Position numbers and translations under genes: made by a program
Shown here: positions 10,545-17,642 of the stretch, one piece after another
Numbering within the stretch: the stretch's first letter is position 1
Layout: each line of letters opens with the position of its first letter
DNA from: Halomonas citrativorans
GTDB taxonomy: Bacteria > Pseudomonadota > Gammaproteobacteria > Pseudomonadales > Halomonadaceae
Direction of reading: 5' to 3'
Length of the DNA stretch: 64,000 nucleotides
NCBI RefSeq assembly: GCF_900163645.1
Contig: NZ_FUKM01000046.1
Span: 221,861 to 285,860 of the forward strand
Notes under the pieces: generated by a model
The model's database searches: none
Told to the model about the DNA's origin: nothing
The model's input: the letters and a program-made list of their open reading frames with translations, nothing else

Positions 10545-11288
10545 GTGAGCGAAGATCAAAGCTGCATTCTTCACCACTTTAGCCACTACTGCTCATTAAG
10601 CACGGCAGATAAAGCCCTGTTAGCGTCCCTGGAAGAGAGCCCTACGGATATCACAGCGGGCTCACTGCTATGGGAACTCGGTGATCCGGCTGGCGAATTT
10701 TGTACCTTGAAAAGTGGCTGGGCCTACTCCTATCGCCACCTTGAAAACGGTGATCGACAGATTCTGGAAATTTATTTGCCTGGCGATATTATTGGCCTGC
10801 GTGAGTTCGCGTTTTCGCAACGTCTGGAAAGTGTTCGCATGATTACCGATGGCGTAATCTGTCATTTTCCGCACAAACGCCTGCTTGACGTATTTCGTCA
10901 GTCGGTGCCACTAACCTCGGTGGTATTTGCGATCACCAGCCGTCACCAGGCACTGCTCACCGAACGATTAGTAACGCTTGCCCGACGCAGTGCTCGGCAA
11001 AAAACAGCGCACTTCCTGTACGAAATGTATTTGAGACTGCGCCAGACCAATCGCCATACCGACGGGCAGCTTCGACTCCCGCTCTCCCAAGAGCAGCTGG
11101 CTGACATTCTGGGCTTAAGCCCTGTACATGTTAGCCGCACCTTTAGCTTGCTGAGCGAAGAAGGTCTGGTATTTCGTGATCGTCACAACGTTACGATTCC
11201 TGATCTTCAAGCACTGGCGGCAGTCGGCGAGTTTGATGACTGTTATCTTAATGACGACGTTAGGCCATTATTCGAACTTTCTGCCTAG
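10545..11288 (+). CDS. Crp/Fnr-family transcriptional regulator
   Basis: A 247-residue regulator with a cyclic-nucleotide-binding-like beta-barrel (about residues 20-130), a long dimer helix and a C-terminal winged helix whose recognition region is LSQEQLADILGLSPVHVSRT. The N-terminus has Cys7 and Cys16 but not the clustered cysteines that hold the [4Fe-4S] centre of FNR, so oxygen sensing by that route is not supported. GTG 10545 is chosen because GGAG lies eight bases upstream; an earlier in-frame TTG at 10515 lacks such a site. The ligand and targets are unknown. Confidence 0.85.
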   Translation: MSEDQSCILHHFSHYCSLSTADKALLASLEESPTDITAGSLLWELGDPAGEFCTLKSGWAYSYRHLENGDRQILEIYLPGDIIGLREFAFSQRLESVRMITDGVICHFPHKRLLDVFRQSVPLTSVVFAITSRHQALLTERLVTLARRSARQKTAHFLYEMYLRLRQTNRHTDGQLRLPLSQEQLADILGLSPVHVSRTFSLLSEEGLVFRDRHNVTIPDLQALAAVGEFDDCYLNDDVRPLFELSA

Positions 11289-11290
11289 TG

Positions 11291-11331
11291 ACCACTACCA
11301 TTACCACGTGCTGCCTACGGACGGTAGTGGT
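11291..11331 (+). terminator. Possible terminator after the Crp/Fnr-type gene
   Basis: Nine-base complementary arms (ACCACTACC and GGTAGTGGT) enclose a 23-base loop and are followed by TTATAG. The loop is long and the T-tract short, so this is tentative. Confidence 0.35.
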
Positions 11332-11414
11332 TTATAGAAAGCACCCGGCGCCTTTGCTGCGGGCAAACCCGTCATAAACGCTGGGCTTTTCTTACCCAAC
11401 CTTGATGTGCTGAT

Positions 11415-11960
11415 ATGACACCCTATTCAACAGCCTTGGCAAGCGCCACCCTTCTACTTATTGCCCCGTTAACACAGGCGGCGAACTTTAATATGGAGGA
11501 CATACAGTCGCACGGCCAGTGGCAATCAATGGCGTTAACGCTGGGTAATGAGCACCACTTTCGCGCCGTTGAACCCCATAGTTATTCCGACGCGACACTC
11601 AGCCTGAATGCCACCCAAAACGTGTGTGATTTACCGTGGCTTGAAGTGCGTGTCACGCTGGAGGAGCAGCAAGGCGAAAGTAAAACCGTCAACCTGGTGC
11701 CGACCCGGCTGCGTATCGACGAGCAGCCCGCGGTAGATACCATGGCAGAATTCATCACCGAGCGAGGCGATAACGGCTTTTACGTACACTTTTATCTTGC
11801 TGATATGCAGACGCTAATGCATCAGATGGAACAAGGCGAGCAACTTTTCCTGGGGTTTGATCGAGGCGAACAGCCCCCCTGGTACATGACGTTTCAGCTT
11901 GAAGGCGCCGATCAAGCGATTGAGCGCATGCAAACGCTATGTGAAACCGCGTCGCCCTGA
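11415..11960 (+). CDS. Secreted protein of unknown function
   Basis: No family is recognised. The 181-residue product starts with a Sec-type signal peptide (hydrophobic core around residues 7-18, likely cut after TQAA near residue 23). The mature part is acidic, with two cysteines (in NVCDLPW and near the C-terminus in TLCETASP) that could form a disulfide. It has no transmembrane segment after the signal. It probably resides in the periplasm. It lies between the Crp/Fnr-type gene and the tail of the motCD operon, tail-to-tail with the latter. Confidence 0.7.
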   Translation: MTPYSTALASATLLLIAPLTQAANFNMEDIQSHGQWQSMALTLGNEHHFRAVEPHSYSDATLSLNATQNVCDLPWLEVRVTLEEQQGESKTVNLVPTRLRIDEQPAVDTMAEFITERGDNGFYVHFYLADMQTLMHQMEQGEQLFLGFDRGEQPPWYMTFQLEGADQAIERMQTLCETASP

Positions 11961-12155
11961 AAGCCGCTGGATTAAACGCGTCCCCAGCAATTGGGTTAAC
12001 GTTACCGATTGGCGTGAGAGTCCCATCAGCGCGGCCAGGTTTGTACTGGTCGCCTGGATGCGCCGACGATCGACATTAAGCACCAACAGGGCAGCATACG
12101 ACTGCAGCAGAAGGGAATGCTTAGACACAACCCCAGCCTTGAGTAGTCCACTCAC
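11937..12155 (-). pseudogene. Short PAS-like open frame after motD, probable gene remnant
   Basis: A 72-codon frame starts with a GTG that overlaps the motD stop (GTGA) and ends at TAG inside the end of the opposite gene. Its sequence around AALLVLNVDRRRIQATSTNL, followed by AALMGLSRQSV and LLGTRL, resembles the first half of an N-terminal PAS domain as found in phytochrome-like and related sensors. The domain is incomplete and no continuation is present. It is most simply the truncated 5' end of a lost sensory gene, though a small expressed protein cannot be excluded. Confidence 0.45.
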
Positions 12156-12823
12156 CCTTCTGGCTGTTGTCGTAACAACAGTTCAACGCGCCGGTTAGCA
12201 GCTCGCCCTTCAGGTGTTGCGTTGCTCTCCATAGGTTGAGTATCCGCATAACCAACGGCCCGCATGCGAGAAATCGCGATGCCCTGACCTTCCAGGTGGC
12301 GCATAACAGCAATCGCACGTCCGGCGGAGAGTTCCCAGTTGGAAGGGAAGCGAGTGGTCGCAATAGGAAGATTGTCAGTGTGTCCTTCAACGGAAACCTG
12401 ACCATCAAAGGCCGCGAACACATCAATAAGGCTTTCTATCACCTCCTGGCCTAGAGAGGTTAGCACTGCCTCACCACTGGAAAATAAAAGGCTATCATCA
12501 ATGCGTAGCCTTACGCCCTCCTGGCCCTGCGATACGCTGACACCGGGAATATCCAATGCCGCCATTTGGGGCTGCAACCCGCTATGGCGCGGGTGAATGC
12601 CGGTGGCAAGCGTTGCCAGGGGCAGAGAGCTAATCACGCTGGCCATGGACGCTTCCTCCCCCTCAAGTGCTTCATTACCACCGGGGGGAGCCAAAGCCAG
12701 CAACAAAACAAACAGCGTAATCAGCAGGGTGAGCACGTCCAGATAACTGGTCAGCCAGCTCTCATCGCTTTCACCCTGCCCGGCGGGAAGCTCCAGCGCA
12801 TGGCGCGTATTGCTATCCAGCAT
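12152..12823 (-). CDS. motD: MotD-like (MotB-family) flagellar stator protein
   Basis: Second-stator B subunit: one transmembrane helix (about residues 27-45) with the putative ion-carrying Asp29 in SYLDVLTLLITLF, and a C-terminal OmpA-like peptidoglycan-binding domain (SVEGHTDNLPI, then NWELSAGRA). At 223 residues it is shorter than MotB (307 residues in this window). It follows motC by four bases in an operon after fliA. The symbol is by analogy with the MotC-MotD pair of Pseudomonas; whether it uses H+ or Na+ cannot be read from the sequence. Confidence 0.8.
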   Translation of the reverse strand: MLDSNTRHALELPAGQGESDESWLTSYLDVLTLLITLFVLLLALAPPGGNEALEGEEASMASVISSLPLATLATGIHPRHSGLQPQMAALDIPGVSVSQGQEGVRLRIDDSLLFSSGEAVLTSLGQEVIESLIDVFAAFDGQVSVEGHTDNLPIATTRFPSNWELSAGRAIAVMRHLEGQGIAISRMRAVGYADTQPMESNATPEGRAANRRVELLLRQQPEG

Positions 12824-12827
12824 CGCC

Positions 12828-13646
12828 TTAGCCCTTTGCCGTCGCGCTTGGTGTATCAGGCCGGGGCTTTATAGTGGCATCGCGAATCTCATCGTTATAG
12901 TTGGCGATAAATGAATTTAGCGTTTCCTCAATAAAAGAGGGCAGGCGGCGCTTGGTGATCAGTGAAATACCTTCCAGCACCATGTTCATGGTAATCAGGC
13001 GCTCTTCCGTACGTCGTTCTAGCTTCACCGCGATGGGTTTAAACACCAGATTCGCCAGCAAAATACCGTAGAAGGTGGTGAGCAGCGCCACCGCCATACG
13101 GGGGCCAATGACATCCAGGTCACCGGCATCCATGACTTCCAGCATATTAACCAATCCCACCAGCGTGCCAATCATGCCAAACGCTGGCGCATAGGTCGCC
13201 ATGGTGCGAAAAATCTGAGCTTCTGCGTGCTCGCGAGCCTTGAGCCGGGCAATCCGCCAACGCAGCATGTCGAAGATCTCATCTTCTTTGGTATTGGCAA
13301 TGACTAACTGAATACCGGTACGTAAAAACGGATTGCGCGTATGCTCCAACTCTTGTTCGACTGCACGCACATCGCCTTTAAACCATAGCCGGGACATGGC
13401 GACCAGCTCGTTGATATCGTCGCGTATATAGGTATTTTCACGCCGAAAGACAAGCCCTACCAGGCGTACAACGCGTAACACCTCTTTTAGCGGATAGCTT
13501 ATAAAAGTAGCGGCCAGCGTACCGGTTATAACAATCGCCAGGCCCGGCAGATTGATAAAACTTTCAGGGGACTCCGCAGTAAAGAACAGCACACTGACTA
13601 GCAGCAGCATACTGGCGAATATACCTATCAACGTGGACGGGTTCAT
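12828..13646 (-). CDS. motC: MotC-like (MotA-family) flagellar stator protein
   Basis: Second-stator A subunit of 272 residues with four predicted membrane helices: two near the N-terminus (about 5-50) and two in the second half, including GMIGTLVGLVNML. A charged cytoplasmic loop lies between the pairs. The ATG at 13646 has GAGGAG six bases upstream and is preferred to a TTG immediately before it. It lies directly downstream of fliA and upstream of the MotD-like gene, so late expression of this stator is likely. Confidence 0.83.
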   Translation of the reverse strand: MNPSTLIGIFASMLLLVSVLFFTAESPESFINLPGLAIVITGTLAATFISYPLKEVLRVVRLVGLVFRRENTYIRDDINELVAMSRLWFKGDVRAVEQELEHTRNPFLRTGIQLVIANTKEDEIFDMLRWRIARLKAREHAEAQIFRTMATYAPAFGMIGTLVGLVNMLEVMDAGDLDVIGPRMAVALLTTFYGILLANLVFKPIAVKLERRTEERLITMNMVLEGISLITKRRLPSFIEETLNSFIANYNDEIRDATIKPRPDTPSATAKG

Positions 13647-13689
13647 CAACGGCTCCTCGCCGGTTATTGTGAGTTAACGTATCGGTTGT

Positions 13690-14391
13690 TTAGGCTGAAT
13701 CATGCAACCGGGCACGCAGACGGCTAATGGCTTGGCTATGCAACTGAGACACACGCGACTCGGTCACGCCCAGCACGGCGCCCACTTCTTTTAAATTCAG
13801 CTCTTCCTGGTAATAAAGTGCCATGAGCAGTTTCTCGCGCTCTGGCAACGCCTCAATGGCAGCAACCAATGTTTGGCGCTGCTGCTCATCCAGCAGCTTT
13901 TCAAACGGCAAGTTGCTCACATCAAAACTTACCGGCTCACCACCATCGGCAACCAACTCTTCAAACGGCAATAGCTGACCGCTATTGGTGTCGTTGAGCA
14001 GTTGTTGGTAATCACCCAGCGGCATCTCAAGCGCCAAGGCAATTTCACTCTCTTCCGGCGAGCGCCCGAGCTGCTGCTCTAGCCGCCGGATCGCGTCGTC
14101 CACAGCGCGCGCAGCGCGGCGCACGCTGCGTGGCAACCAATCTCGCGTACGCAGTTCATCGACCATCGCCCCACGGATACGCTGGCTGGCAAACGTCGCA
14201 AAGCTGGCCCCATGAGCGGCATCAAAACGGCCCAGTGCTTCTAAAAGCCCTACCGTGCCCGCCTGAATAAGATCATCAAGTTCAATGCTGGCTGGCAACC
14301 TGACCTGCAGTGTTAAGGCATGACGTCTTACCAGTGGCATGTATTGTGTGAATAGCTCGCCTTGCTTGATTCTGCCTTGTGCTGTGTACAT
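13690..14391 (-). CDS. fliA: Flagellar sigma factor 28 (FliA)
   Basis: Directs RNA polymerase to late flagellar promoters and is held inactive by FlgM until the hook is complete. The 233-residue protein shows region 2 (QAGTVGLLEALGRFD, then FASQRIRGAMVDELR), region 3 and region 4 with the helix-turn-helix LKEVGAVLGVTESRVSQLHS. It lies after flhE and before motC on the minus strand. Matching promoters are seen upstream of flgM, flaG, fliS and flgK in this window. Confidence 0.96.
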   Translation of the reverse strand: MYTAQGRIKQGELFTQYMPLVRRHALTLQVRLPASIELDDLIQAGTVGLLEALGRFDAAHGASFATFASQRIRGAMVDELRTRDWLPRSVRRAARAVDDAIRRLEQQLGRSPEESEIALALEMPLGDYQQLLNDTNSGQLLPFEELVADGGEPVSFDVSNLPFEKLLDEQQRQTLVAAIEALPEREKLLMALYYQEELNLKEVGAVLGVTESRVSQLHSQAISRLRARLHDSA

Positions 14392-14417
14392 CTTTTTGCC
14401 TCGCGGCTATACAACTT

Positions 14418-14819
14418 TTACTGATAGTTCACAATGACTTGCAGACCCTGAACGCGAACTGGCCGCTGTCCAGGCAGTAACTTAAAACGAAACTGCAAAG
14501 GAGCACTTACCTGCCTTCCCGCCAGCTCGGTGACCGTTCCGCGCCCTCCCGAGAGAGCCACACACTGCTCCGGATGGCATAGCCATGCGTTGATAGCGCT
14601 GCCCGGCGGCGCCTCAAGCTGCCAGTGTATCCGATCAATCACACGATTGTGCACCTGTACAGAATCGGGTGGCGTCATTGACTGGCTACGGGTTTCCCGG
14701 TCACTCATGGCCACCATCACGCCCGGCACCGAGGTACTCCAGCTGCCCGCCGCCTGAGCGCTACTGATGAGACCTATCAACCCGCAAACACCCATCATCT
14801 TGAATAGCTTGCTTAACAT
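14418..14819 (-). CDS. flhE: Flagellar protein FlhE
   Basis: Periplasmic protein of the enteric-type flagellar system, linked in Salmonella to preventing proton leakage through the export apparatus. The 133-residue product has a signal peptide (ending around SSAQA) and the family pattern WLCHPEQCVALSGGRGT, then APLQFRFKL and the terminal VIVNY. The start at 14819 gives the usual length of about 130 residues; an extended frame upstream overlaps the neighbouring gene. In enterics flhE directly follows flhA, whereas here flhF and an unrecognised gene lie between. Confidence 0.85.
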   Translation of the reverse strand: MLSKLFKMMGVCGLIGLISSAQAAGSWSTSVPGVMVAMSDRETRSQSMTPPDSVQVHNRVIDRIHWQLEAPPGSAINAWLCHPEQCVALSGGRGTVTELAGRQVSAPLQFRFKLLPGQRPVRVQGLQVIVNYQ

Positions 14820-14835
14820 GTCGAATATTTCCTTA

Positions 14836-15414
14836 TCAGCGCGCCAACACCAGAAGGTCGGTGGCCAAATAGTGGCTAGCGGCTTCACGCAGGTTTTCCA
14901 GCAAGCCTTGGCGCGACAAAGAGGGCTCGTGCAGTGCCAATAATCGGCGCGGCCCGCCATTGTCACGCGCCTGGCGAAGTAGCCGGTACATCTCGGCAAA
15001 TGCGTCCGCATCGCTGTTAACCCAGAGCGCCCAACGCGCATGCCGAGCACTTAGCTGAGCCAGATCAGGCGCATTAACGCTAACCGCCTGTATATCCCAA
15101 TCGTCAGGTGATCCTGCCCAGTGACGGCCCAGCGCAGACCATTGAGCCAGGCGATGTTGAGCCTGTTTGACAGCCTGCGCGCCCTGTCCGGGCAAACCAA
15201 TAATATACAAGGGCTTTTTAGGTCGCGAAGGGGCTTTCGCGACCGGCTGCTCGTCAATCGTGGGGGTGGGCGAAACTGCACCTAGCGCGGGCGCTGGTGT
15301 TTCGCTCATCACCTCCGTATCACTTGCTAACGGCGCATCAAGCTGGCTGGGTGCCTGCTTCTGACGCTGGCTGTCGGCCCATTGGCGCAAGCCCGCCGCC
15401 TGATCCTGACTCAT
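14836..15414 (-). CDS. Protein of unknown function in the FlhG position, with an FlhG-like N-terminal motif
   Basis: This 192-residue protein overlaps the flhF stop by four bases and lies where flhG (fleN) usually sits. Residues 4-10 read DQAAGLR, matching the DQAxxLR helix by which FlhG stimulates FlhF GTPase activity. After a Pro/Ala-rich linker (about 20-65) a small domain begins with YIIGLPGQGAQ. There is no KGGVGKT-type Walker A motif and the length is well short of a typical FlhG (about 270-290). It is inferred to be an FlhF partner derived from, or replacing, FlhG; the ATPase function appears absent. Confidence 0.6.
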   Translation of the reverse strand: MSQDQAAGLRQWADSQRQKQAPSQLDAPLASDTEVMSETPAPALGAVSPTPTIDEQPVAKAPSRPKKPLYIIGLPGQGAQAVKQAQHRLAQWSALGRHWAGSPDDWDIQAVSVNAPDLAQLSARHARWALWVNSDADAFAEMYRLLRQARDNGGPRRLLALHEPSLSRQGLLENLREAASHYLATDLLVLAR

Positions 15415-17588
15415 ACATTCACCTCTCGGCTAACGCTGCCCAATTGGCGAATGGCGTCGCGCGCCATAAAGGCGTACATCAACGCATCCAGCATGGCCGT
15501 ATCGCGGCGTTTTCGGCGCGTGCCCAACAGGCTGAGTAGATCGCTACGCAGACTGGACGCCTCATCATCATCCGCGTTATCCAAATGCCCGACCACTGAC
15601 GCGACGCCGCTGGCTAACAGTAGACGTACTTCTGGATCCACGTCCCCGCTATCGGCCTCTTTAAACTGCTGCAACACGCGTTTGGTGAGCGCTGCCAAGC
15701 CCTCACTTTGCAGCTGAATGACCAGTTGGAAAAGTACATCGGCGCCTAAACGAGCCGGCGTCAACCAGTAGCGCCGGGCAACGACCTTGGCACTTTCGGG
15801 GTCACGAACCTCCCCATACCACGCAAGCAGTACACTGCCCGCCTCATTTTGCACTTCGGCATAGGCGGTCCATAACTGCATGGACTGGCCACGAAACCGC
15901 ACGCTGACATGATGGCTGAGCGTGCTTTGTTCAAATAGTCCACGTAGCGCAGAACGCTCGCCATGAAAGTATACGCGCTGTGCAGATGTCACAAGGCTGA
16001 CCCAAGTCAGCTGTTGCTCATTCAGCCACTGCACGGTTTCTGCCGGAGGCAGCACGGGCAATAGATGCACCGTGGCGCCCGCCTCCATTCGTGTCTCAAG
16101 CCTGGCCTGCCAACCCGCAGGTTGGCGATGTTGAAGCATGGGGACGGCATGCCAAGCGCCCCGTTCGTCCATGCTGATATCCGGCATCGACCAATCACAG
16201 CCACGCTCGTTACGGCGTGCCGCCCATACCACACCGGGGGTGGGTAACGCGTGCGGCAACAGACGAGTAAGCTGCGCGCTCTGTAGCTCGCTCGGCAAAG
16301 CGCTAACATCCCACATGGCTTCCAGCGTGGCGAAGCCTGCCAAACGCTGGCGCAGCCGCGTCAGTAGTAGTGACAGCCTCCGCCCTTGGCCAAGCACATC
16401 TCGCGACCAGCGAGGCATGCTAGCCGGTGCCGTGAAGCCAGGCTGCGGCGCTGCTTTCGCCTGGCTTTCCAACGCCTGGTTGATCAGCGCATCCGGCAGC
16501 GCCACGCTCATATCTTCGGGTACTTGCTGCCCATGAGAGCTAAACAGCACGCGCATACCATGACGGATAACAATATCCAGCACGGGGGCTAGTCGGCCAG
16601 CTTCATCCTGCTTGGTAATAATACAGTCATCAAGCTCAGCGCCTGCCGCCCGCGCGGCCTGACGATAACGCAGCACGACTTCTTCCAGGGTTTCTGGCTG
16701 GCTAGCCGCGTTCAACAGCAGTACCAGTCTTACCGTGGAACTTCCGTCCTGCAAATGCGCAATTTGATCAATCACACGCTGGTCACGCTGGCTCATCCCA
16801 ACCGTATCAATCATGACCCACTGCTTGCCGTGAAGGCGGCCCAACAGATCATCGACCGGTTGCTCAGCATCAAGGGCGTACATGGGGGTATCCAACAGGC
16901 GTGCGTAAATCCTGAGCTGCTCATGGGCGCCGATACGAAAGCTATCCGTGGTGACCAGCGCGACGGGGCGTGTGCCATGCCGCATTACAAAGCGCGCCGC
17001 AAGCTTTGCGGTGGTCGTGGTTTTGCCTATTCCGGTAGGACCGACCAAGGCGACGATGCCCGTTTGGTCAAAAAAACTGGCCTCGTCATTTAACACATGA
17101 AGCCTGCTTGTCAGCTGCTGGCGCAGCCAATCAAGCGGTTGCTCACTTTCAGGGCCAAGCGCTTTCAATGACGCTGGCAGACCCGCGAGCACTTCATCAC
17201 CAAGCTCGGCGCTAAAGCCAACACGCGTCAACAACTGAGAAAGCCGTGCGTGCGTGTCGGCGGCTTGTTGCACCGTCCCGGTGGGCCGAGGCACCTGTTG
17301 GCTCGTTACCTGTTGGTTAGTTAAAAGCGCGCGCATATCTTGCATTTCACGCAGTAGGCGCTCACTCATGGCCTGAAGAGGGTCCGTCGCTGTAGCGGGT
17401 TCTACCGTACTTGCGGTTACCTCTAACGCGGCGTCGACAGGCTCGACAGCCTCATCGGCCATCGCCATGATTTCAACGCCGTCATCAGTACGGCGGTTCG
17501 CCAAAATTAGCGCATCATCTCCCAGCGTTTCACGCACCTGGCGCATGACATCACGACTGTTTGCTCCCGTAAAACGCCTAACGCTCAT
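15411..17588 (-). CDS. flhF: FlhF, SRP-type GTPase with a long C-terminal extension
   Basis: Flagellar SRP-family GTPase, known from polar flagellates to set flagellar position and number. The 725-residue protein has the N-terminal basic B domain (MSVRRFTGANSRDVMRQV), an N domain (about 110-175) and the G domain (about 176-375) with GPTGIGKTT (183-191), DTVGMS (261-266) and TKQD (325-328). Usual FlhF proteins are about 400-500 residues and end soon after the G domain. Here some 350 further residues, with no recognised family, continue in the same frame. The G3 motif is DTVG rather than DTAG. Confidence 0.9.
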   Translation of the reverse strand: MSVRRFTGANSRDVMRQVRETLGDDALILANRRTDDGVEIMAMADEAVEPVDAALEVTASTVEPATATDPLQAMSERLLREMQDMRALLTNQQVTSQQVPRPTGTVQQAADTHARLSQLLTRVGFSAELGDEVLAGLPASLKALGPESEQPLDWLRQQLTSRLHVLNDEASFFDQTGIVALVGPTGIGKTTTTAKLAARFVMRHGTRPVALVTTDSFRIGAHEQLRIYARLLDTPMYALDAEQPVDDLLGRLHGKQWVMIDTVGMSQRDQRVIDQIAHLQDGSSTVRLVLLLNAASQPETLEEVVLRYRQAARAAGAELDDCIITKQDEAGRLAPVLDIVIRHGMRVLFSSHGQQVPEDMSVALPDALINQALESQAKAAPQPGFTAPASMPRWSRDVLGQGRRLSLLLTRLRQRLAGFATLEAMWDVSALPSELQSAQLTRLLPHALPTPGVVWAARRNERGCDWSMPDISMDERGAWHAVPMLQHRQPAGWQARLETRMEAGATVHLLPVLPPAETVQWLNEQQLTWVSLVTSAQRVYFHGERSALRGLFEQSTLSHHVSVRFRGQSMQLWTAYAEVQNEAGSVLLAWYGEVRDPESAKVVARRYWLTPARLGADVLFQLVIQLQSEGLAALTKRVLQQFKEADSGDVDPEVRLLLASGVASVVGHLDNADDDEASSLRSDLLSLLGTRRKRRDTAMLDALMYAFMARDAIRQLGSVSREVNV

Positions 17589-17642
17589 GTCTTACCTTTT
17601 GTTTGTACACATAGCTGACACGTTCGCTGCTTGCGGTCATGG

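Noticed and set aside
15411..16460. FlhF C-terminal extension as the result of a frameshift or fusion artefact
   Set aside because: The frame is open with normal codon use to a stop that overlaps the next gene by four bases, as expected for a genuine operon junction.
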